Assembly: GCA_964019425.1 (NCBI GenBank)
Contig: OZ025827.1
Span: 558,001 to 622,000, forward strand
From: Flectonema sp. DT1601
Lineage: Eukaryota > Euglenozoa > Diplonemea > Diplonemida > Diplonemidae
Length of the DNA stretch: 64,000 nucleotides
Reading direction: 5' to 3'
In this document: piece by piece, positions 44,278 through 54,738 of the stretch
Numbering within the stretch: position 1 is the first letter of the stretch
Layout: every line of letters starts with the position of its first letter
Notes under the pieces: generated by a model
Databases searched by the model: none
What the model saw: only the letters and a program-made list of their open reading frames with translations
What the model was told of the DNA's origin: nothing
Made by a program: the position numbers and the translations under genes

Positions 44278-44664
44278 CAATCCTACTACCTGTAGGGTTA
44301 GTCAACAACAGTGAAATACTAAAAGATAAAGTTATTTTAATTTTTACTTTCCCCTTACTTTCTTCGCTGAAGAGGGCTGGTTAAGGGGAATGGTCCGAAG
44401 AAAGATTTTTTAATTTTAGCCCGAAACCAACCATTATTTGTTTGTTGTCCTACGAACTTTTGCATTCGATTGAATTTTCCCGCCCTCCCCCCTTCTTTTG
44501 ATTGATAACCATTAATACTAACTTCACAGTCCTATCCATCGGCTTAGAAGCAATGAAGACTCAGCTACGTCAAATTAAAGTAGTATAACAATCCTACTAC
44601 CTGTAGGGTTAGTCAACAACAGTGAAATACTAAAAGATAAAGTTATTTTAATTTTTACTTTCCT
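44210..44664 (+). repeat. Direct repeat of a gene 3' end flanking a ~170-bp insert
   Basis: About 140 bp, beginning ACTTCACAGTCCTATC and ending TTTTAATTTTTACTTTCC, occurs at 44210-44348 and again at 44520-44664. Only a few bases differ, clustered at the start of the second copy (TCCATCGGCTTAG for TCTATAGGACTAG). The intervening sequence contains AGCCCGAAACCAACCATT, similar to a stretch near 3858. The second copy is a gene remnant without a start. Confidence 0.85.
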
Positions 44665-44693
44665 ATTGTAAGTTTTAACTATTGAACACAAAC

Positions 44694-47421
44694 ATGAATA
44701 ACTTGCATGACGGAGCAGGATTCTCCGAAAGATATGCAGCCGCTCAAAATGAAAGTCGAGGAGCCGAGTACATGAAAAGCGTAGAGCAAATAGAACGAGA
44801 GAACAGAAGGGAACTTGCTATTTTAAAAGCTCAAATAAATAAAAAAGTTGAGGAAATGGTCACACTCGAAGGTGACAAAGCACTCGTACCAGCAATAGTT
44901 CCGATGCCTGACCTTAGAGATTCTGTTTTATACGACGTTGGTAAGACTACGAGGTATCAAGAACTGCCATGTTTTTTAGTCTTTCTCACAGTTTGCATTT
45001 TATCAACGGTGTTGCAGCTGTTAGCTGATCAGAAGAACTCATACTACACTGTTGATGCTGTAGCGATTATATCGAAAAAAAATGATTTCGTTGCTGCAGA
45101 CGAGTGGCCTGAGTGGTGGGACTGGTTGGGTAACTCTGTCACGAATATATCAAAATTAGTACCACTCTCTGTTCAGCAAACTCAAGTAGTTGGTCCTGGT
45201 CTTCCTTTGGGATTCTTACATGTTAGGCAGTGGAGAGTGTCTCACCATAACTGCGCTGTTCAAGATTACCTTCCATCATCAGCACGTGACGTGTTAGAAG
45301 ACATGTCGTGTATTAACACGTGGTCTAGTTCTACAGCTGCTCGTAATGTGTTTGGATCTGTTATTTCAGATCCTTTCAGACCTGATTCTCATTTCGAGTA
45401 TCCACTCAGAGGTGATGACATTGCGGGTAAGATTACAAACTATCCGAAAGATATTACGTATTCTGTTTATATTAATCTGAAGAATTTAAATGGTATGTTA
45501 ACAAAAACTTACTGATGAGAGTATACTTAAGTCTTTTCAATAATTTATTTTATCACACAAAACAGGTACCATTGAAGAAGACGTTCTTGATTTACGTCGT
45601 CGAGGATTCATCGATGAATATACATCGGCAGTTTCAGTAGAAGTGATTGGTTACATGCCAAGTAGGGAACAATTCTATGCGGCTTCGTTTATCATGGAGG
45701 CATCTCCAACAGGATCACTTATTCAAACTACGACAGAAAAGCTATTTAGATCTTTTCGTTGGGAGGGAGATCGAGATTATTTAATTTTTGTTTTTGATAT
45801 TACGATATTGCTTTACTTAGCGTTGTTTATAAATCAGTTCAGAACGTCGTTTATGTTTTCATTGAAAACAGTTAAGAATTGGGTTGAAGTAGTTTTTAAT
45901 TTTTGGAGAATTTTCGACGTCATTTTTATAATAGTCTGGTTCCTTACAATGTACTACAGATTCTCATTGTGGAATGAAGCTTCTGAAAGTTCATCAAATA
46001 CGTTCATTCCAAACCACGCGAAAGACTATAATATCCTCTCAGCTGATGCGGAAGACAGGGCAAGTCAAAAGTACCTCAGACGGTTACTTCAGTTTTATGA
46101 TGGATCGTTAAGGTGGCAAGGGTCTGCTGTTTTACTAACTTGTTTCAGACTGCTTGCTTTTCTTCAATGCACTGACAGGCTTGGTATCGCAACTAGAACT
46201 ATTTCAGCAATGGCTCAAGGATTCTTTGTTATGTGTGGACTGTTTCTCGTAACTATGGTCGGATTTGCTTTCGCAGGAACGCTAATCTACAGCTCTGATT
46301 TTCACAGTTTTAGTACATTTGGAAGGTCTATGTCACTTATTCTAAGGTTTGTATTTACACAAGAATTGACTTGTAAACGAGGTGGTCCTTGCGTATCATT
46401 CAACGACATGACGAAAACCGCTGCATTGGAAACAACAATATACCTTAGCTTAATTATGATAATCGGTTTTATTGTTTTCTTATCACTACTGGTAGCTCTT
46501 GTGATGGGTAATTTAGAATCAGTTTTGAATGGTAGTCGTGGTCAGGGAAAAGTTGATTGGGGTCCTGCTGCTCTTTGGCAAGAGTTCATCAAAGCTAGTA
46601 GAAGAATGAATCCTCAGTGGTTAACTGAACTGTATTCTACAATTACGGAAAAACTTTTTTGGCGTCAAAAAGACCTCGAAGAGGAAACCAACAACATCGG
46701 GGATCGCGTTACTGCCGGAGAACTAAAAAAACGAGATGAGATTGTTGTCAGAAATAAACGAGACCTGGACTGGACTAGAGCTACCGTAGTAGACATCATA
46801 AGAAACGACCGACACTCTACAGTTGTGTATGTTCGTATCGCTGGGTCTTCACAATACCGTGATACCCGTGAATGGGAGGAAATGCACAGATTCATAAACG
46901 TAGAGTCAAACAGCTATAAACAAAAGGCTATGGATCCAGATATGTACATAGCATTACTGGCGTACATGGATGCCCATCCTCCGACTAAAACTTTTGAAAA
47001 ATCTGATTGGATTTCTTTCACATCTTCTCACATCCCTCCAACCACCGCAATTAAGTTGTTCGATTTCGCTTCTGATTTATCCCCAGAAAAAGCTGAAGAA
47101 CAGCGTGGTATTCTTTTTGCACAACAACTCGCACAACGAATTGAAAAGATGGCAAAAGTTCTATCTGGGCGTTCAAAACTTGATAGAGTTCCGTTTTTGG
47201 GTATTCAAGATGCTTTTAAATTCACAAAAAAACTTATCCCCGTAGCAGACAAGTTACATCCATCGTTTTCAGAGACTAGCATCAGAGTACGACAACTGCG
47301 ACAGTCATTGACTGGTCAGTTTGATGACTTAACTCTTCAATATTCAAAAGAAATGGCAAACGTTTCGAATGCTCATACAAGAATGGGAGATACCCTACAC
47401 AATATAAATAGGCAGCTGTAG
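44694..47421 (+). CDS. Polycystin-2 (PKD2/TRPP)-type cation channel
   Basis: Exons 44694-45492 and 45566-47421 (73-nt intron) give 884 residues. A short cytosolic N-terminus with a small coiled coil precedes DLRDSVLYDVGKTTRYQE and the first membrane helix. A long extracytosolic loop follows, containing the polycystin-type (TOP) domain, including LPLGFLHVRQWRVSHHNC and DIEEDV-like GTIEEDVLDLRRRGFIDEYT. The remaining helices include a voltage-sensor-like block and a pore region (VGFAFAGTLIYSSDFHSFST...FRSMSLILRFVFTQEL) followed by S6 (GFIVFLSLLVALVMGNLE). The C-terminal ~280 residues are soluble. The family forms tetrameric Ca2+-permeable channels in cilia, flagella and endomembranes. The usual L-G-D filter is not seen; F-T-Q-E stands in its place, so selectivity may differ. 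Confidence 0.85.
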
Positions 47422-47519
47422 TTGCTTCACGTTTGATTAAATTAGTCAATAACCATGTACCGACATTTTTAGATTTTTTATTATTATTATTTTTTTTTAA
47501 TGGGATTGCTTTTTTTAAG

Positions 47520-47538
47520 TTTATTCTTTCCATCACAG
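47520..47538 (+). promoter_or_regulatory. Candidate leader splice acceptor for the SERF-like gene
   Basis: TTTATTCTTTCCATCACAG is followed by a 35-nt leader that ends in an A-run before the ATG at 47574. Confidence 0.5.
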
Positions 47539-47573
47539 CATAAAAACACTTCTTTTTTAAAAAAAAAAAAACA

Positions 47574-47813
47574 ATGGGAGGAGGAAACGTTTGCAAATCC
47601 AACGCGGCCCGTGCCAGAAACGCAAAGGGAGGAGCTGCTGATGGTGGTGGTGGAACTGGGGGAATGGACAAACGTGGTGGAGACACCGCAGGAAAGATCA
47701 ACGCTGCGATGGCTGAAAGAGAGAAGGCAAAGGCAGACAAGGAGGCAAGAGCGGCTGAAAAAGCAAAGAAGGCAGAGAAGGAAGCCAAGAGACTTGCGAA
47801 GTTAAACAAATAA
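47574..47813 (+). CDS. Small SERF/4F5-like basic protein
   Basis: The product is 79 residues. The N-terminus MGGGNVCKSNAARARNAKG resembles the start of the 4F5/SERF-type small proteins (for example plant MGGGN-x-QK-S-x-x-ARAK). The C-terminal half is a Lys/Ala/Glu-rich single helix (KAKADKEARAAEKAKKAEKE). The zinc-finger second half of the plant relatives is absent. SERF proteins are small nuclear/cytosolic RNA-binding and protein-aggregation modifiers. Good start context and strong codon preference argue that it is real; the family link is moderate. Confidence 0.6.
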   Translation: MGGGNVCKSNAARARNAKGGAADGGGGTGGMDKRGGDTAGKINAAMAEREKAKADKEARAAEKAKKAEKEAKRLAKLNK

Positions 47814-48830
47814 ATAGCCTGGTTTTAGCAATGCCCCCCTTTTTCTTTTTATTAAAAAAAAAAAAAAAAAAAAAAAGGAGGACTTTTTTTGTTTATTCTT
47901 TCACCGCTCCCTCCCTATTCTTATCCAAACTACCCATGTGTGTAGTAATAATCACATTGACACTTTCACGTGCAACTGAGTTAGTGGTCACAGGATTTAT
48001 AATAGTTACTACCTGAAGCCAATTATTGGTTTTATTCGTATTCTGCATCACCTTTTCTGCACCCTCGCCCAGCAGAGAAAGCGTCGGATGTTGTTGTTGT
48101 CACGAGAGGGTCTTCTATGCAATAAAAACTACCATGTTTCCTCTTTGTATTAGTGATTGGGTTATTTGATGCTACCTTTAACAGTTCTTGTGTGACGGGT
48201 CATCTTGACGGGATCAAACAAAGAAAGGTTACAGCGTGTGAAGTTAGCCTTCGCAGGAGTGACGTTGCGGCAATTCATTTGCAGTTGTCGGAATTTTTGC
48301 ACTTTCCCCCTTTTTTTTTTTCTTGCTTTTTTTTCCCCCCTCCATCAAGTTACCCTCCAGAAAAAAAAAAAAAAAAAAAGTTTTTTTTTTCTTTTCTTCG
48401 TTCATTGCATTGTTGAGTTCCTCATTTTTTTTATTTTTAATTTTTCTTTTTTTTTTTTTTTTTCTTTCTCTCCAAGTTTCTTATCATCACACGGGATTGA
48501 ATCAGTATATCAGGGACAGCCCTGAAAGTTTTTTTTTCTCCCAAAGGTTTACCAATAGAATCCAGTTTAATTCCTAAGTTAGAATTTTAACAGTTATGCT
48601 AAAAGGATTATTCGAATTTATGTGAAAGGGTATACTGGTTTTACCTTGATCCCCCTACAAATTTAATTTTTTTATTTATTTATTTATTTTTTTAAAAAAA
48701 TAAATCAAAGAAACAAAAAAAAAAAAGTAAGGTAATAATTTTTTTTTTTTTTTTTTTTAAATTATTTTATTATTTTCATAAAACAGGAAACAAAAAGACA
48801 ACACAAAAAAAAAATGAATTAAATAAAAAA
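47814..48830. other. Gene-free region, 1.0 kb
   Basis: Long A and T runs with two less biased islands (47900-48330 and 48480-48660) that contain no convincing ORF, tRNA or other RNA. It ends with ATTTTCATAAAACAG at 48786. Confidence 0.45.
48760..48786 (+). promoter_or_regulatory. Candidate leader splice acceptor with a minimal upstream ORF
   Basis: A T/A-rich tract ending in AAAACAG gives a 44-nt leader that contains ATG-AAT-TAA (48814-48822) eight bases before the start at 48831. Confidence 0.45.
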
Positions 48831-50864
48831 ATGGAATCTGACTCTGACTCAGATTATGATGAAGATGACTATACTCTCACATCCATTATTCCAGTTGGTT
48901 CAGCTGTTTCAATCATCCGTTGGGGAAATCGAGGAAGAGCAGCAGTGATAGCTGCTTTGAGCATCGCCGTTCGTCTGGTTGCTCTAATAACTCCAGTAGG
49001 TAATATGATTAAATACTACACGACAAGATCACTATTTCCATCTCATCGTAACCCCACAATAAGATTCATATATCCAGGTGAGGACACCATCACTATCCCA
49101 CTTACAAAGTCACAAACTCACTTTATAAATCCAAAACATGCATCTGATTGTTTGCTCTTCAGAATCGTAAAGGCTGTTAGGCATTCTTGTGTCACAGGCG
49201 CTTTTAAGAGAGCTGGAATGCTCGAAACAAAAAAAAATGATTGGAATATATCATGGGGTAAGAGATGTGATGATAAGTGTTATCAGGGTCTCAATCCATT
49301 CCAAAAAATAAATCACTTTCCTGGTACTTGGAATATTGGAAGAAAAGATGCGCTGGCTAGAGGTCTCTCTAAGTTAAAAAGACAAGTTGGAAATTCAGAA
49401 ATAGACTTTTTCCCGTCTTCTTACATCCTTCCAGTTGACTTGCCGTTGCTATTGCGTGAAATGAATCAGAGCCCAGGGTTACTTTATATTATAAAGCCGC
49501 CTGCTTCATCCAGAGGAAGGGGGATATATTTAATTAACAGCGTTAAGGACATTCCAAAATGTGAATCTTCATCTCAATGTGTAGTTCAAAAGTATATTTC
49601 TGAACCGTTTCTCATAAATAAAAAAAAATTTGATTTGCGTGTTTACGTTTGTGTAACGTCGTTTAATCCACTTCGTGTTTATATATATCAAGATGGGTTA
49701 GTGAGATTCGCTACTGAAGAGTATTCAGCTGAATCAAATTCATTGTCAAATCGACTGGCTCATTTAACAAATTATAGCTTAAATAAAAAATCTGAAAATT
49801 TTAAAAAAAATAGCAGTAACAATCACTGTGATTCTTCCAGCAAATGGTCTCTAAATGCATTGAAAGATTACCTTAAAGAGAAAGGAATTGATTGGAATGA
49901 AATTTTTAATCAAATAACCCACATCGTCCTCACAACGATCATCTCATGTGAAGAAGAGGTCACAACTAAACTTTCACAGTATGTAAAATACCGAAATAAT
50001 TGTTTTGAATTGTACGGTTTTGACATACTTTTGGATAACAAAATGAAAGCACATTTATTAGAAGTAAACGTAATGCCAGCATTGGGATGTGGATCACTGT
50101 TGGATAGAGATATAAAATCAAATTTGGTAACAGGACTACTTCATCTTATCGGAGTTCAAAAATACAATCGACAAGAATACAACAATAGAGAATTGATACG
50201 TAAAAAGAACAAAATCCTCGGGTTCAAACCTTCTACGTCTGAAGACAATCAAGAGTCAGAGAGAGTCAACAACAGTCAGACACAAGCTGCTAATAAGAGA
50301 TCTCTTATGAAGGTTGATGGTGAGGATGTAAAACCAATATTAGTTAAGTTTGATCAAATCAAACCTGACAGCATTGAAAAAAGCATCCTGAGAGAGTTTG
50401 AAGATGAGATTAACCGAAATGGAAATTTTAAACTTATTTACCCAACGAGTGATGGCTGTGGGAGGTACGAGTCTTTTTTTCATATTAAAAAATATCACAA
50501 CATCCTTCTCCATCACTGGATAAAAGCTAAAGCAACCTTCACACCTGCAGAACGGATTCAGGCGTTTTGTTGGCTTCGGGGAAAGAGTTCATTTCCAAAG
50601 AAACAACTCGAATCAAACAACTTCTCATCTCGAAGACCATCAGTTGCTGTTTCTGACAGGGGATATTGTCGGAAATTAAAATCAGTTGCCGTGCCTTCGC
50701 AATCTTATTTAGTTAGACAGGCTGATGAGACTTCGTCGAGTCATCTTCTGCAAGTCTTCTCAGAAAGTAATCCTATCTTAGGAACTGCGATATTACCTTC
50801 TTGTCGATCTCGTCCAGTTATAAGAACAGCTAGTAATTTACACTCTCAAAGAGATTTTGGATAA
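48831..50864 (+). CDS. Tubulin polyglutamylase-type ligase, TTLL4-like
   Basis: The product is 677 residues in a single exon. After an acidic N-terminus, the TTL domain starts with HFPGTWNIGRKDALARGLSK (~residue 162). Then come FFPSSYILPVD, the ATP-binding KPPASSRGRGIYLI (~residue 222), QKYISEPFLI, KFDLRVYVCVTSFNPLRVYI, GLVRFATEEYS, HLTNYSLNKK (~residue 310) and ELYGFDILLD with the metal/ATP site LLEVNVMPALG. The order and spacing agree best with TTLL4, which starts or extends glutamate side chains on tubulin and other proteins. Glutamylation is abundant on flagellar axonemes. The usual ...EVNISPSL Ser-Pro is here MPAL, a small deviation. The C-terminal ~200 residues are basic and unassigned. 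Confidence 0.88.
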   Translation: MESDSDSDYDEDDYTLTSIIPVGSAVSIIRWGNRGRAAVIAALSIAVRLVALITPVGNMIKYYTTRSLFPSHRNPTIRFIYPGEDTITIPLTKSQTHFINPKHASDCLLFRIVKAVRHSCVTGAFKRAGMLETKKNDWNISWGKRCDDKCYQGLNPFQKINHFPGTWNIGRKDALARGLSKLKRQVGNSEIDFFPSSYILPVDLPLLLREMNQSPGLLYIIKPPASSRGRGIYLINSVKDIPKCESSSQCVVQKYISEPFLINKKKFDLRVYVCVTSFNPLRVYIYQDGLVRFATEEYSAESNSLSNRLAHLTNYSLNKKSENFKKNSSNNHCDSSSKWSLNALKDYLKEKGIDWNEIFNQITHIVLTTIISCEEEVTTKLSQYVKYRNNCFELYGFDILLDNKMKAHLLEVNVMPALGCGSLLDRDIKSNLVTGLLHLIGVQKYNRQEYNNRELIRKKNKILGFKPSTSEDNQESERVNNSQTQAANKRSLMKVDGEDVKPILVKFDQIKPDSIEKSILREFEDEINRNGNFKLIYPTSDGCGRYESFFHIKKYHNILLHHWIKAKATFTPAERIQAFCWLRGKSSFPKKQLESNNFSSRRPSVAVSDRGYCRKLKSVAVPSQSYLVRQADETSSSHLLQVFSESNPILGTAILPSCRSRPVIRTASNLHSQRDFG

Positions 50865-51137
50865 ACATGTCTGAGGGTTTAATCGTACTGACTCACCTCA
50901 CTTAGTGTTTTACTCAACCCTCATGGAGAGGGTACGCACTTTACGGGAAAAAATAAAATAATTATAATTAAAAATGCCTTCTGGCATTGTCTTTCTTTCG
51001 TTACACTTGTGTTTGGAATTATTTTTTTTGGAAATTTGTCTTTATCCTCAAAAATCCGATAATGTTTTTTTTTCACGTAATAATAATATAGTTTTGTTCA
51101 GTTTTTTTAAAAAAACAAAAAAAAAAAAAAAAAAAAT
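50865..51137. other. Intergenic region with poly-A leader
   Basis: Nothing is recognised except GTTTTGTTCAG ending at 51101, a likely acceptor, followed by a T-run and a long A-run leading to the ATG at 51138. Confidence 0.45.
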
Positions 51138-51648
51138 ATGGCCGGAGACGACTTTGATGACGACGAACAAGAGATTACTCTAAATTCTGATAAGATAACA
51201 GAAATTTTGGAAGAAGCGATGAAACAAACGCTTCAAGGACAAGTTTGGAATAATAAAAAAGTTGAAGGATGGACATCTAACATAATCGAACACTGTTTGA
51301 AACGGTTAGCTGAAATGAAAAAACCATTCAAATACATAGTCACGTGTATCATGATGCAAAAATCTGGAGCTGGTTTACATTCTTCTTTCTCAGCGTATTG
51401 GGATAATTCAGCAGATGGTATGTTAAGTAATTTGTTTGTTATTTTTAATTTATAGTGTCAACAAAAACTATAATCAACTTCAGGTATATGTTGTTATCCA
51501 CTTATGGACAATGAGTCAATACACTGCGTAGTAACGGTATATGGGTTGAAGGTATGTGTTTTTTTTTTTTTTTTTTTTTTTTTTTTTGATCTGATTAAAA
51601 AAAAAAAAAAAAAGAAATCTCAAAATAAAACTCAAACAGCTTGACTAA
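51138..51648 (+). CDS. Tctex-type dynein light chain (DYNLT)
   Basis: Exons 51138-51417, 51484-51551 and 51640-51648 give 118 residues. KVEGWTSNIIEHCLKRLAEM and KPFKYIVTCIMMQKSGAGLH, then SAYWDNSADG, match DYNLT1 closely. After intron 1 (66 nt) the frame continues ICYPLMDNESIHCVVTVYGL. Intron 2 (88 nt, with a T-run and an A-run) is followed by a nine-base last exon encoding Leu-Asp-stop. This ends the protein just after VYGLK, as in the family, where the chain ends shortly after FGLSI. An alternative acceptor at AAAG (51614) would add KSQNKTQTA. The protein is a light chain of cytoplasmic or axonemal dynein. It is the last single-copy gene before the array. Confidence 0.88.
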
Positions 51649-51863
51649 CATTGTTGGTTCCAGTTTTGCTTCACTTCCTTTTAAATCTTTGGCTAATCTT
51701 CTTCCGAAACGAAGTTATGACATAATTATTAAAAAAAAAAAAAATTAATGTGATGGCCTCTTGACACTTTTTTTTTTTTTGTTGTTTTTTACTGTTTTTT
51801 TCTTCATTTTTCCCATAACTCATGTTCATTAACCGACTAACTGATTTCTTTATTTATTTCTTT
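51649..51863. other. Left flank of the tandem array
   Basis: This is AT-rich and like the other spacers of the left part. It has no similarity to the array unit up to 51863, where similarity starts abruptly. Confidence 0.6.
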
Positions 51864-51889
51864 TTGTGTGATGTAATTGCTTTTTTGTC

Positions 51890-51910
51890 ACGCCTTCTTT
51901 CTCAAAACAG
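51890..51910 (+). promoter_or_regulatory. Candidate leader splice acceptor of the array gene
   Basis: GTCACGCCTTCTTTCTCAAA followed by ACAG at 51910 precedes a leader of ~65 nt: about 35 mixed bases, then an A-run of roughly 30 ending at the ATG. It is repeated in each unit (for example ending at 53872 in copy 2). A second pyrimidine tract, GCCTTTTTTCAG, lies further upstream in every spacer. Confidence 0.5.
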
Positions 51911-51947
51911 GTTTTGCTCTGAGCCCCTTCGTGCAAAGAAGAAGAAG

Positions 51948-51975
<28 letters not shown>

Positions 51976-51978
<3 letters not shown>

Positions 51979-52776
51979 AAGGCCATCGCAACCCTGATGA
52001 CGGCGTTCTTCGCAGCTGCCCAAGCCCAAGACTCGCCTGCCCTGCAGGCGGCCCTGGCCCAGTACCCGACGGACGTCTGCTGGTGCGTGTTCGGGACGCC
52101 GGACACAAGCAGCGCGGCAACGGTGAGCAGCGGAACGTTGGTCGCTCTCGGGGGAGGGCTGGTGGCCAACTACATGCCTGGATGGATCGACCCGTCGACC
52201 GCTGGTTCGAGGTTCTTCCACATCCCCGAGGCCCAGCTCCTGAACGACGCCTACATCCCGCCATGGAACATCGCGGCGGGTTCGTTCATGAGGTTCTGGT
52301 GCGCGGACCACCCGTCGGTGAAGAAGTGCGACATCTACATCAACGTCTACAAGTGCGAGGGATGCTTGGGCGGGGGGCTGAACGTGGAATTCAAGGACTA
52401 CCTGTTGTCCGAGGGTTGGACTCCTTCGCCGTGCGGGCCGAAGTTCATCAGCGACGCGGGGGAGGACAAGCACAAGTTCATGTCGTTCAGGAAGCAGGTT
52501 CCGCGGAACCACCTCGAGAGAGTCGACATGGGTTCGAACGTGAGGCTGATGTTCGCGTCGCTGAACAGCAGGGGCGTGGACTGCTCGGGTTTCTCGCTTG
52601 CCAAGTGCGAGACCTCGGGATACGACCAGTGCAAGGTCATCAAGGGAGAGTGTGTTGACGACTGGTGCCCGAGGATGCTTCAGGGACCTTGCATTCCTCC
52701 GTACTGTGGTCAGGAAGGCGGAGGCGGCGGCAGGGGATGCACCAACTGTGCTCTGGGGGAGGCGGCCTTTCAGTAG
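51976..52776 (+). CDS. Array gene copy 1: secreted Cys-rich protein of unknown family
   Basis: The product is 266 residues. A signal peptide MKAIATLMTAFFAAAQAQ is followed by a mature chain with 16 cysteines (an even number, fitting disulphides): CWC near the start, single Cys after FW and KK, KCEGC, then a dense C-terminal group ending GPCIPPYC and GCTNC. Aromatic stretches (NYMPGWIDPS, AYIPPWNIAAGSFMRFW) and a Gly-rich segment (GGGGGRG) occur. No membrane anchor or known domain is recognised, so the function is unknown; a bulk secreted or extrusive/coat component is possible. Codon use is extreme (CTG, AAG, TTC, GCC dominate). A longer frame upstream has no ATG and would read the A-run as poly-Lys, so the ATG after the A-run is chosen. 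Confidence 0.92.
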
Positions 52777-53774
52777 GGATGGGACGCGCGGCGCGTACAA
52801 CGGGTATTCCGGCACCCGCTTCTGATTCTTCTTCCGCTTCTTTTTTTTTTTTTTTTTTGGCTGGCATCGCAACGAGCCTTTTTCTTTTTGTTGCCTGTCA
52901 TGCGCACCAACAAGGACTTTTTTTTGTTGTTTATTTTCCGAGTTCAACTCGTTAGTTTTCCCCACAGCTGGGGGGGGCCGTTCTTTTGTTCTCTCCGAGA
53001 AAAAGCGAACTGAAACCCGTTCCGTCCTTTTTCTTGTCGGCAATATCGGCCTCCGTTCGGAGGTGGGGGATCTGCCAGGTTTTGCGTTTGTTTTTCCTTT
53101 CCCCCCGATCGGTTCTTGTGGTTCTCCTCCTCCTCTTCCTGGTGTTGGCTATGCGTGGCCCCCAGCAAGCAGGGGAGAGGGGAACGTTTGTTGCATGTTT
53201 TCGGTTGTGGCGGATTGGGAAGGCGACGGGCTTGGCGGCGCAAGGCCTTTTCATTCCATCTTTTTATGATGTATCTCATTATTTGTTTGTGTGTTGTTCG
53301 CGGTAGGCTCCGAGTTTTTCTTTTTTTCCACGCGGCGGCTGGAAAACAAAAGAAGAAGTGAAGCGAACCAAAGGGAAAGAAAGCAACGCCCCACCTCAAT
53401 TTTTGACATTCTTTCGAACTGAAGGGTGGCGGTGTCTTCTCTTATTGTGGGACGGAAGCCGGTTCTTATACAAAAAAAAAAAAAAAATAAAAAAAAAATC
53501 AGAAAATCGTTTTCTTGCCAAGGCGTTGTTATTATTGTTCCTTTTTTTTTGCGGCTGTTCAAAGCTGGAGCCGCGCCTTTTGGGACCGACCGTTTTTACC
53601 AAGTTCTCCTTTTTTTTGAAAAATCGTTTTCCTCTCGCCTTTTTTCAGATAACACAACACACACTCTTCCTTTCCTTTCCTTTCCTTTCCCTTCCTTCTC
53701 GGGCGCCGTACGCTGCTGGTTACGCACGTTTACGGTGTTCCCGCCCGCATTGCATCGAGCGATGTTCTGTACAC

Positions 53775-53806
<32 letters not shown>

Positions 53807-53909
53807 AAGTCTTGTCTTTTTTGCCTTGTGTGATGTAATTGCTTTTTTGTCACGCCTTCTTTCTCAAAACAGGTTTTGCTCTGAGCCCCTTCGTGCAAAG
53901 AAGAAGAAG

Positions 53910-53937
<28 letters not shown>
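52777..53937. other. Array spacer (first of six complete spacers)
   Basis: This non-coding DNA of about 1.16 kb is unusually G+C-rich for the window. It starts with GACGCGCGGCGCGT just after the stop and contains the inverted repeats, (CCTTT)n, A-runs and splice-acceptor-like tracts noted for the array. Open frames on both strands cross it, but they run through homopolymers and overlap the gene in other frames. No tRNA, 5S or spliced-leader RNA was recognised. Confidence 0.6.
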
Positions 53938-53940
<3 letters not shown>

Positions 53941-54738
53941 AAGGCCATCGCAACCCTGATGACGGCGTTCTTCGCAGCTGCCCAAGCCCAAGACTCGCCT
54001 GCCTTGCAGGCGGCCCTGGCCCAGTACCCGACGGACGTCTGCTGGTGCGTGTTCGGGACGCCGGACACAAGCAGCGCGGCAACGGTGAGCAGCGGAACGT
54101 TGGTCGCTCTCGGGGGAGGGCTGGTGGCCAACTACATGCCTGGATGGATCGACCCGTCGACCGCTGGTTCGAGGTTCTTCCACATCCCCGAGGCCCAGCT
54201 CCTGAACGACGCCTACATCCCGCCATGGAACATCGCGGCGGGTTCGTTCATGAGGTTCTGGTGCGCGGACCACCCGTCGGTGAAGAAGTGCGACATCTAC
54301 ATCAACGTCTACAAGTGCGAGGGATGCTTGGGCGGGGGGCTGAACGTGGAATTCAAGGACTACCTGTTGTCCGAGGGTTGGACTCCTTCGCCGTGCGGGC
54401 CGAAGTTCATCAGCGACGCGGGGGAGGACAAGCACAAGTTCATGTCGTTCAGGAAGCAGGTTCCGCGGAACCACCTCGAGAGAGTCGACATGGGTTCGAA
54501 CGTGAGGCTGATGTTCGCGTCGCTGAACAGCAGGGGCGTGGACTGCTCGGGTTTCTCGCTTGCCAAGTGCGAGACCTCGGGATACGACCAGTGCAAGGTC
54601 ATCAAGGGAGAGTGTGTTGACGACTGGTGCCCGAGGATGCTTCAGGGACCTTGCATTCCTCCGTACTGTGGTCAGGAAGGCGGAGGCGGCGGCAGGGGAT
54701 GCACCAACTGTGCTCTGGGGGAGGCGGCCTTTCAGTAG
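53938..54738 (+). CDS. Array gene copy 2
   Basis: Same 266-residue product as copy 1. It differs by a silent T at 54004 (Leu TTG instead of CTG), the only coding difference noticed in the array. Confidence 0.92.

Noticed and set aside
47831-48577. Overlapping short ORFs of 60-106 codons
   Set aside because: All owe their length to Phe/Lys homopolymer stretches; no ATG context or motif supports them.
51877-51975. N-terminal extension of the array protein reading RRRRKKKK before the ATG
   Set aside because: The extension has no ATG and translates the A-run; the signal peptide begins at the ATG after the run.
52195-52215. GCTGGTTCGAGGTTC, resembling a tRNA T-arm
   Set aside because: It is inside the array coding sequence and has no matching acceptor or anticodon arms.
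53358-54620. 420-residue plus-strand open frame spanning spacer and gene
   Set aside because: It overlaps the array gene in another frame and crosses two A-runs as poly-Lys. It has no domain character.
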